From a virus: a DNA stretch of 29,001 nt. Location: positions 1-29,001 of IMG/VR virus record IMGVR_UViG_3300025438_000098; one strand, written 5' to 3'. The notes below the pieces were generated by a model. That model did no database searches. It was not told the DNA's origin and was given only the letters and a program-made list of their open reading frames with translations. The position numbers and the translations under genes are program-made. Below are positions 24,066-29,001 of this stretch, in pieces (within the stretch, counting starts at the first letter, position 1; each line of letters starts with the position of its first letter).

Positions 24066-25211
24066 ATGCGTTACCTAATGAGTTTCAACGAATCAAAGCA
24101 ATTTCCCAATTTTAAGGATATTGATATTGATGAATATAAAATACGTATAGGGTTGGATGTTAAATCGAGTAATCACCTTGTTCGTGTATTGGCAGACGAA
24201 GATGATATTTGTGTATCAATCGATGATAAACGAGGACATATAGCTTTAATACGTATAAGAGAGAAATTACCAACACAGGAATTGATTAAAAAAGTAGCTT
24301 CTAGATTGATTAAACTATATGGTATTGAATTACCACAGAAAGCAGTATGGTCAAAGGCCAAGTTTGTTGGTGATAATATAAATTCAAATGATAAGGTTAT
24401 TTACCTGAAGGTGAATGAGACTGTATCGGTTGATAATAAAATTGATTTTATTGATAATGGTTACGATCCAGCCGATGTTAGGTATACTTTCTTACGTCTT
24501 GTGCAGGAGACATATCCACATGGACACGAAGATGGGTTGAATAAATTCTTACCGAATGTTGAAACAGATGAATTTGGTAATCGATATAAAATCATCGGTG
24601 AATCGAAAACAATGTTTACATCACACCTGGACACACAGAGTGAGGAAAAGAGTGAAATATCTCTATTCACAAGACAGGACGGTGACTCTGAAATAATACA
24701 CACCGATGGTAATACTATACTTGGTGCGGATGATAAAGCTGGTGTTGCTCTTATGATTCATATGATGTATAAAGAAGTGCCTGGGATATATTACTATTTC
24801 ATTGGTGAGGAACGTGGTGGGATAGGTTCTGGTGACCTCTCTGAGTCATTTGATAAGATACCACATTTAAAGGGTATAGAACGTTGTATATCATTCGATA
24901 GAAGGGATAATAACTCAATAATAACTATTCAGAACGAAGAACCTTGTTGTTCTGATGAATTTGCTACTTCACTATGTGAAATGATGAATTCACAAGGTCT
25001 TGAAATGGAACTGGATCCAACTGGTGTAGCCACTGATTCGGCCTATTTGATGAGTAATATACCCGAATGTACTAATATATCTATCGGATATATGAATGAA
25101 CATACCGGTGAGGAGTATCAGGACATGACATATTTGAAGAAATTATCAGAGGTTGTTGTGAATATTGAATGGGAATCGTTACCTTTGGTTAGAACAATCG
25201 AAGAAAAATGA
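24066..25211 (+). CDS. M20/M28-like dinuclear metallopeptidase
   Basis: 381 residues. The C-terminal 200 residues carry the full metal set of co-catalytic zinc exopeptidases: TSHLDT (H187, D189), GADDKAG (bridging D222), GEERGG (E248 base, E249 ligand), CISFDRR (D278) and GYMNEHTGEE (H346). This points to an aminopeptidase or dipeptidase related to peptidase T. The first 170 residues form an extra domain that I do not recognise, starting MRYLMSFNES, which resembles the capsid-targeting-like start seen in other genes here. The substrate is unknown; it could degrade maturation peptides, recycle amino acids or attack a host peptide. The stop overlaps the next ATG by 4 nt. Confidence 0.85.
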   Translation: MRYLMSFNESKQFPNFKDIDIDEYKIRIGLDVKSSNHLVRVLADEDDICVSIDDKRGHIALIRIREKLPTQELIKKVASRLIKLYGIELPQKAVWSKAKFVGDNINSNDKVIYLKVNETVSVDNKIDFIDNGYDPADVRYTFLRLVQETYPHGHEDGLNKFLPNVETDEFGNRYKIIGESKTMFTSHLDTQSEEKSEISLFTRQDGDSEIIHTDGNTILGADDKAGVALMIHMMYKEVPGIYYYFIGEERGGIGSGDLSESFDKIPHLKGIERCISFDRRDNNSIITIQNEEPCCSDEFATSLCEMMNSQGLEMELDPTGVATDSAYLMSNIPECTNISIGYMNEHTGEEYQDMTYLKKLSEVVVNIEWESLPLVRTIEEK

Positions 25212-25789
25212 CATTACAAGACTTATTAAAAGAATGTGGGTTTAAAGTAAATGATATAAAATCACGTATTATAAATGGAACCATCGAAGTTGATGGAGTG
25301 TCTGTTACTGATTTAAAATTAGAACTCGGTGATATATCAGAGGTTATAACAGAGGGATTTTTCTTTTCTAAATTGGTTGAGTTTGGACTAACCGATAAGG
25401 CCAAATCACAATTGTCTTTTTTTGGTCTATGTGGGTTAATGGGCGGTGAGTTTAATTTTGAAAACGATTTAATTAAGTTCTTATCTGATTGGAAGATGAT
25501 ATCCACTTCCGATTACAAGGCAATCTTCGTAAAGGTGGGTAATCCATCAATAGATGGTGTGTTATTTCATATGGAGGGCCATAATTCAGTTTTTAGAAAA
25601 GTTATTATCAAAAAGATGGTTACTGTTAGTATCGATAAAATTCAATCCGATTTGGATAAGGTTAATAAACAATTGGGTAATCCAGGATTTGTTGATAAGG
25701 CTCCTAAGTTTAAAGTTGATGAAGCAAAGGTTAGAAAGAATGTATTGGAAAGAAAATTGAAAGAATTTAATGAAAACGATTTGTTGTGA
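25208..25789 (+). CDS. S4-like domain protein with valyl-tRNA synthetase-arm-like C-terminus
   Basis: 193 residues. The N-terminus (LQDLLKECGFKVNDIKSRI, then INGTIEVDGVSVTD) follows the S4 RNA-binding pattern: a helix, R-x-x-I-x-x-G-x-I-x-V-D/N-G, and a D-x-x-x-x-L-x-x-G-D end. The C-terminal 45 residues (DKIQSDLDKVNKQLGNPGFV then DKAPKFKVDEAKVRK) resemble the ValRS C-terminal coiled-coil arm, where L-S-N-E-G-F-V-A-K-A-P-x-x-V-V-x-x-E is typical. The middle (residues 50-140) is unknown. Both ends suggest binding of structured RNA such as tRNA, rRNA or the nearby tmRNA. It is coupled to the peptidase gene by an ATGA overlap. Function is inference. Confidence 0.75.
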   Translation: MTLQDLLKECGFKVNDIKSRIINGTIEVDGVSVTDLKLELGDISEVITEGFFFSKLVEFGLTDKAKSQLSFFGLCGLMGGEFNFENDLIKFLSDWKMISTSDYKAIFVKVGNPSIDGVLFHMEGHNSVFRKVIIKKMVTVSIDKIQSDLDKVNKQLGNPGFVDKAPKFKVDEAKVRKNVLERKLKEFNENDLL

Positions 25790-25794
25790 TATAA

Positions 25795-26319
25795 CTAAAC
25801 TAGTTTAGTTGCTTGTGCATAGATACATCTCATACACACATCATAATTTGAATATCCTAACTTCTTAGTTGGGTTATCTTTAATAATCAAATCCATTTTA
25901 AGAGATTTACCAAGAGTTTTGGCGGCAAAGTATCTGTGGTGTCCGTCTTCTAAGAAAAACCCTGTACCATACTCATTCTTTTCATAGGATACATCGATAG
26001 GCTCTGTTAAATCAATTGTGAGAGAGAATTCCTTCTCGGTCAATCCCTTGTGTTCAATTTCATGTTTAACGTTCTCCAAATCAGTATGCCATTTTATTTT
26101 CAATTCACCTGGTGTGATAGTATCTAGTTCTTCATTGAAACCGTATGCTAATTTATCAAACATATTGGTGGGTAATCCACCACCACGTAAAAATTCCTCA
26201 TCAGAATCAAACTTCTTAACAAAGTTTATTACCTCATCTGTTAAATCGATATTAATACATTCGTGTGATATCTTATGATATCTGTCTGTGAATTGTTCGA
26301 ATACTTTCAGATGTTTCAT
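25795..26319 (-). CDS. Hypothetical protein with ParB/sulfiredoxin-like motif
   Basis: 174 residues starting MKHLKVFEQFTDR, another capsid-targeting-like N-terminus. Near the C-terminus, IDLTEPIDVSYEKNEYGTGF is followed by LEDGHHRYFAAKTLGKSLKMDLII. The D125-G-H-H-R129 motif followed by a small-residue helix is the nucleotide-binding hallmark of the ParB/sulfiredoxin fold, which includes CTPases and some nucleases. Cysteines near the end (DVCMRCIYAQ) may bind metal. The ATG overlaps the stop of the upstream 197-aa gene by 4 nt, so the two form an operon read toward the peptidase cluster. The exact role is unknown. Confidence 0.7.
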   Translation of the reverse strand: MKHLKVFEQFTDRYHKISHECINIDLTDEVINFVKKFDSDEEFLRGGGLPTNMFDKLAYGFNEELDTITPGELKIKWHTDLENVKHEIEHKGLTEKEFSLTIDLTEPIDVSYEKNEYGTGFFLEDGHHRYFAAKTLGKSLKMDLIIKDNPTKKLGYSNYDVCMRCIYAQATKLV

Positions 26320-26909
26320 AAGTTATTTATCTGTTTTTGGACAATCGGTATTAGGTCTATGTTATCTGTGTCCATAAGGTAGTCAAATATAGAATTAACA
26401 AAGTCTTTATCCTTTATCTTTTCATCATCTAACATCTCAATGAAATCACCCTCTGGTAATACGTGATATAACCTACCATTTACTTTATTCGATAGAAAAC
26501 TTTTGAACTTGGTTAATCCTTTATCATGTCCAATGAATTTACCACTCTTTGGATTTTTATCTGTCCCACACCAACTACGTACTTTGAGTTCTTGTTCGTG
26601 TGTCATTCCTTCCACACGTATTTTATATAGTGGTCGGCTTATGAGTTCCATTTCCCAGTAGTGTGTGATATCTGTTCTTTGTTTATCAACCTTTAATATC
26701 ATTTTCTTTTCCCAGAAATATTCACCTTCTTTCTCATCATAATCCTTGTCATGGTGTTCGTATGTTATGTAATTATCATCTTCATCGATTTTCTTCTTGT
26801 TTTTAAACCATCTAGCAAAAAATTCATCGAGTGGTATACCAAGTTCTCTCTCAACCCATTCTTCATTACTTTCGGTGATAAATTCATTATATCTCTGGAT
26901 TTTCTTCAT
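26316..26909 (-). CDS. Hypothetical protein with T4 internal-protein-like N-terminus
   Basis: 197 residues starting MKKIQRYNEFITESNEEW. This is the closest match in the window to the T4 internal-protein start (MKTYQEFIAE), with I-T-E at residues 11-13 as a fitting prohead protease site. The remainder is charged and has no recognised domain: WVERELGIPLDEFFARWFKNKKK, then an acidic EHHDKDYDEKEGEYFWEKK, MTHEQELKVRSWCGT, KFKSFLSNKVNGRLYHVLPEGDFIEML. It is preceded 3 nt upstream by a TTTTATATATAG box on its own strand. A packaged, injected protein is a reasonable hypothesis, without direct proof. Confidence 0.65.
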   Translation of the reverse strand: MKKIQRYNEFITESNEEWVERELGIPLDEFFARWFKNKKKIDEDDNYITYEHHDKDYDEKEGEYFWEKKMILKVDKQRTDITHYWEMELISRPLYKIRVEGMTHEQELKVRSWCGTDKNPKSGKFIGHDKGLTKFKSFLSNKVNGRLYHVLPEGDFIEMLDDEKIKDKDFVNSIFDYLMDTDNIDLIPIVQKQINNL

Positions 26910-26912
26910 TTT

Positions 26913-26924
26913 CTATATATAAAA
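26913..26924 (-). promoter_or_regulatory. TTTTATATATAG box 3 nt upstream of a minus-strand ATG
   Basis: Read on the minus strand, TTTTATATATAG is followed by AAA and the ATG at 26909. Same sequence and spacing as the plus-strand examples. Confidence 0.5.
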
Positions 26925-26955
26925 TCCACATAAACTTTTTAATACATTTTTACTA

Positions 26956-26965
26956 TAATATATAG
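26956..26965 (+). promoter_or_regulatory. TAATATATAG box upstream of the tmRNA
   Basis: TAATATATAG ends 8 nt before G1 of the tmRNA acceptor stem (26974). Because an RNA gene must start at or upstream of its acceptor stem, this places transcription start within about 8 nt of the box and so calibrates the motif for protein genes as well. Confidence 0.55.
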
Positions 26966-26973
26966 TTTAACAT

Positions 26974-27341
26974 GGGTCCGTATGGCATTTGACTTATAAG
27001 GAGATTCGTTAACACGCAAGTATCGGTTTGATTAATACCGATTTATCAAAAATCTATCAAAACTGTAAACGGAAACGTTACAAACGAAGTAGGTACTAGT
27101 GAAGATTTAGTAGCTGTCCTACAAAACAATATGCTCACGGTAAGAGAGCTGGAAGTAGCGTAAGTTAATTCTGAATTCGACCACTGAAATACAACAGTTA
27201 AAAATAGTGTTAGTTTTTGTTGGAGTTCTTTAAACACAAAGAAACCTACTATTTTGTTGAGTCAAGAAAAATTCAACTAAACTTGTGAATGAGTGATATC
27301 GTTCAATTATGAAGACGAGGGTTCGAGTCCCTCCGGATCCA
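26974..27341 (+). ncRNA. ssrA: Transfer-messenger RNA (tmRNA)
   Basis: A 368-nt RNA that rescues stalled ribosomes. The 5' GGGTCCG (26974-26980) pairs with 3' CGGATCC (27334-27340), with a G3-U70 wobble and A73, the alanine identity elements that all tmRNAs share. UGGCAUUUGAC follows as the reduced D-arm. The T-arm is GAGGG-TTCGAGT-CCCTC. CCA is not encoded. ATCGGT/ACCGAT (27022-27042) forms a PK1-type stem. The tag frame starts about GTA 27065, begins V-N-G-N-V-T-N-E, includes E-D-L-V-A, and stays open for 32 codons to TAA 27161; GTAGG/CCTAC (27089-27122) forms P5 around the middle. A TATATA box lies upstream and a terminator downstream. The unusually long tag frame is discussed under findings. 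Confidence 0.9.
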
Positions 27342-27345
27342 CATC

Positions 27346-27384
27346 AAATGGAAATCAGATAATATCTGGTTTCCATTTTTTTTT
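27346..27384 (+). terminator. Intrinsic terminator after the tmRNA
   Basis: AAATGGAAATCAG pairs with CTGGTTTCCATTT (one G-U pair) around a short AT loop, and is followed by a run of nine or so T. It starts 5 nt after the tmRNA 3' end. Confidence 0.92.
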
Positions 27385-27432
27385 GTTACTTTTATAAATT
27401 AAACATTTGTATAAAATTACAGTATAAGGCTT

Positions 27433-27759
27433 ATGGAAGAAACTACATTTAATATTACAGACATTAAGAAAGAATTGATTAAGAGTCGTACAGTTGCTCA
27501 TTTCAGTCATTATATTTCAGGAAACCTTTATTACACGGTTGAATTGGAATCTGGTAAATATCAGTTCCCGATATCTACTATTGAGGAAGGAGAAACCTAC
27601 AATACTAGTGATGAGGGGTTATCTATGTATGAAGTAGAGACAATAAAATTATCTTCTGATCTCGGTACTACAGAATTTAGTGCTGATGAGAAAGCATCAT
27701 ATCTCAATCGTTGGATTCAAAAGGCGATTAAAAAAGATGTGTTTATCAGAGTAGTATGA
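27433..27759 (+). CDS. Hypothetical protein, 108 aa
   Basis: A small soluble protein without a recognised domain: a helical start (FNITDIKKELIKSRTVAHFSHY), a beta region (NLYYTVELESGKYQFPISTIEEGETYNTSDEGLSMYEVETIKL) and a helical end (EFSADEKASYLNRWIQKAIKKDVFIRVV). The stop overlaps the NADAR gene start by 4 nt, so the two are probably co-translated and may work together. Upstream lie TTGTATAAAATTA and AGTATAAGG, which are more host-like -10 sequences than the TATATA box. Confidence 0.65.
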   Translation: MEETTFNITDIKKELIKSRTVAHFSHYISGNLYYTVELESGKYQFPISTIEEGETYNTSDEGLSMYEVETIKLSSDLGTTEFSADEKASYLNRWIQKAIKKDVFIRVV

Positions 27760-28283
27760 TAGATTGGTTTAAAGGACGTTGGTTCTTCCTCTCAAATTTT
27801 TACCCATGTGATATAAAGCACAAAGGTATAATATATCCAAGTACGGAACATTATTATGTTGCTCAAAAATTCAAGGGTATGCAATTTTATAACGGACATT
27901 ATTTCACCGAGCCAGATTTTAAGGAATTGTTGTGTAAGGTAAAAAAAGCTTCTGATGTCAAGAAGATGGGTCGAACATTGAAGAACCGATCAGACTGGGA
28001 TTCTATTAAGTATGATGTTATGGAATGGGGTGTTCGATATAAATTTTCCGAAAATGATAATCTTAAAAAGATGATACTATCTACTGGTGATGAGAACTTA
28101 GTGGAATTCAACTTTTGGCACGATAATTACTGGGGTAGTTGTACTTGTGTTAAGTGTGGTGATGAAGGTGTGAATAATTTAGGTAAATTACTTATGCAAA
28201 TACGAGAAGAATTAAAGCCTATTAAACAACCATCATTCGAGGATAGAATGAATGAACAATTTTGGAAGAAAAAAAATGAATGA
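27756..28283 (+). CDS. NADAR family protein (YbiA-like N-glycosidase)
   Basis: 175 residues matching the NADAR/YbiA family well: FLSNFYP near residue 11, IIYPSTEHYYVAQKF (25-39, with the family glutamate E31 and histidine), VKKMGRTLKNRSDWDSIKYDVMEWGVRYKF, and LVEFNFWHDNYWGSC with the D-x-x-W-G motif near residues 125-129. Members cleave N-glycosidic bonds; YbiA acts on riboflavin intermediates, and other members have been reported to remove ADP-ribose from guanine bases, counteracting DarT-type toxins. A phage copy could thus counter host ADP-ribosylation defence or act in NAD metabolism. A CTCVKCGDEG stretch near residue 133 may be a metal-binding insertion. Confidence 0.9.
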   Translation: MIDWFKGRWFFLSNFYPCDIKHKGIIYPSTEHYYVAQKFKGMQFYNGHYFTEPDFKELLCKVKKASDVKKMGRTLKNRSDWDSIKYDVMEWGVRYKFSENDNLKKMILSTGDENLVEFNFWHDNYWGSCTCVKCGDEGVNNLGKLLMQIREELKPIKQPSFEDRMNEQFWKKKNE

Positions 28284-28497
28284 GTCACCATATATTATAT
28301 TTGGTAAAGAAAGACGGACACTGAAGAAGAAGTCTAGTGAGCTTAAATACCATTTAAAAGATTTTTGGTACAAAATTCAGTTGGATAGAGATATGGGTTC
28401 TGGTATTAGTGATTGTGAATCACAGGAGATATATGACAGATTTGTTAAACGCAAAAGACGTATTGATTTTTTTCTGACTATTAAGAAAAATAAATGA
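28276..28497 (+). CDS. Small basic hypothetical protein, 73 aa
   Basis: Starts MNESPYIIFGKERRTLKKKS at ATG 28276, overlapping the end of the NADAR gene; an upstream in-frame ATG at 28252 lies deeper inside that gene. The protein is Lys/Arg-rich (ELKYHLKDFWYKIQLDRD, YDRFVKRKRRIDFFLTIKKNK) and largely helical, which could suit nucleic-acid binding. No domain recognised. It is the last gene of the tmRNA-downstream cluster. Confidence 0.55.
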   Translation: MNESPYIIFGKERRTLKKKSSELKYHLKDFWYKIQLDRDMGSGISDCESQEIYDRFVKRKRRIDFFLTIKKNK

Positions 28498-28527
28498 TTG
28501 CATTATAAATAACAAACGCTCTATTTT

Positions 28528-28713
28528 TCATCCACCTTCGTCTATTTTAATTCCCAATGTCTCAAGGTCTGATGCCCAATCTTCTTCATTATCATATTGT
28601 ACGAAATCAAATTTAGATTCGCTTACTTGATTAATTCCAGTTGTCCCGTAAAATGGAGCAACATCTATAATCCAATAAATTATTTCCGTACCTTCCCTAT
28701 TATCTATAATCAT
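28528..28713 (-). CDS. Small hypothetical protein, 61 aa
   Basis: An acidic protein: MIIDNREGTEIIYWIIDVAP, then VSESKFDFVQYDNEEDWASDLETLGIKIDEGG. No domain is recognised. It lies 15 nt downstream of the DUF285-type gene on the same strand and is probably part of the same operon, in the manner of small chaperone or tail-fibre assembly genes, but no similarity supports that. AGTATAAAAATTAAA lies just upstream within the gap. Confidence 0.5.
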   Translation of the reverse strand: MIIDNREGTEIIYWIIDVAPFYGTTGINQVSESKFDFVQYDNEEDWASDLETLGIKIDEGG

Positions 28714-28728
28714 AATGTTATTTAATTT

Positions 28729-29001
28729 TTATACTCCACCTCCATCAGATATGGTCCATCCATAGGTACTGATTAAACTTGTTCTTGCTGCTTCTGCTGC
28801 TCCGCCTAAAGTATATTTAGACGTACCAAAGTGTGGTGAGTTTGCTGTACTTGGTGATTGTGCTGCCCAACTAATAAGAGTAGCATCATAATTAGCCGTT
28901 GACATTTCACCACCATTTAAGAAGTTATTCATAATAGTAAAACTACTTATATTCCAACCGCTAAGGTCTCTATCCATTGATGAATTCTGAAACATCTTAT
29001 T
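28729..29001 (-). CDS. BspA/DUF285-type surface or tail-fibre protein, 5' end outside window
   Basis: The frame stays open to the window edge (N-K before the first visible Met), so this is only the C-terminal 90 or so residues of a larger protein. It contains MFQNSSMDRDLSGWNISSFTIMNNFL, one unit of the BspA-like DUF285 repeat (L-S-x-W-N/D-x-S-x-x-x-x-M). The tail STANYDATLISWAAQ, KYTLGGAAEAARTSLISTYGWTISDGG is typical of Bacteroidota proteins with these repeats. In a phage, this is most likely a tail fibre or adhesin tip that contacts the host. Confidence 0.75.
   Translation of the reverse strand, partial: NKMFQNSSMDRDLSGWNISSFTIMNNFLNGGEMSTANYDATLISWAAQSPSTANSPHFGTSKYTLGGAAEAARTSLISTYGWTISDGGGV

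Noticed and set aside
27046-27237. Minus-strand 63-codon ORF over the tmRNA
   Set aside because: The tmRNA structure on the plus strand explains the region; the ORF has no supporting context.
27318-27341. T-arm and acceptor end read as an ordinary tRNA
   Set aside because: No anticodon arm or D-arm lies at tRNA distance; the partner acceptor strand is about 350 nt upstream, which fits tmRNA.

Overview
The window looks like part of a large, AT-rich genome of a T4-like myovirus. It carries recognisable T4 core genes: clamp loader gp44, late sigma factor gp55, head-completion nuclease gp4, portal gp20, prohead protease gp21 fused to a scaffold, major capsid protein gp23, and the C-terminal half of a family B DNA polymerase. 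Between them lie many free-standing homing endonuclease genes and many small unrecognised genes. There are no obvious Shine-Dalgarno sequences. Together with the gene style and a BspA/DUF285-type surface protein at the right edge, this hints at a Bacteroidota host; that is inference.

Layout. 1-4.3 kb: an ART-like protein, clamp loader (-), then three unrecognised genes (+). 4.3-6.4 kb: a large EDxHD/Vsr-type homing endonuclease starting in a perfect inverted repeat. 6.4-7.5 kb: the gp55-like sigma factor and an ART-like gene split over two frames. 7.5-10 kb: a GDP-L-fucose cassette (gmd, fcl) whose start region is a 28-bp-arm palindrome shared with a divergent 52-codon ORF. 10-13.9 kb: gp4 (-), an unrecognised gene, a 49-aa HTH protein, an HNH endonuclease, and the portal. 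13.9-17.8 kb: two unrecognised genes, a truncated homing endonuclease and the polymerase C-terminal half, all on the minus strand, then a GIY-YIG endonuclease (+). 17.9-21.9 kb: the protease-scaffold fusion and major capsid protein, closed by a strong terminator. 22-24 kb: a second EDxHD endonuclease. 24-27 kb: an M20/M28-like metallopeptidase, an S4 plus ValRS-arm-like protein, and two minus-strand genes, one with a ParB-like motif. 27.0-27.4 kb: a phage-encoded tmRNA with its own terminator. 27.4-29 kb: a NADAR-family protein, small genes, and the 3' end of a DUF285-type protein.

How it fits together. gp55 should direct host RNA polymerase to late promoters. A recurrent TTWATATATAG-like box lies only 3-8 nt upstream of many start codons and of the tmRNA, so it is the best promoter candidate and implies very short leaders. 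The protease, scaffold, capsid, portal and gp4 build and mature the head. Several accessory proteins start with a short M-K-x-I/L-x-x-F/Y-x-x-F/Y segment like the capsid-targeting peptides of T4 internal proteins, and may be packaged and injected.

The most notable items are the scaffold with (I/L)xE protease sites every 14 residues, the two-piece polymerase next to homing endonucleases, the tmRNA with a 32-codon tag frame, and the palindromic divergent-start modules.
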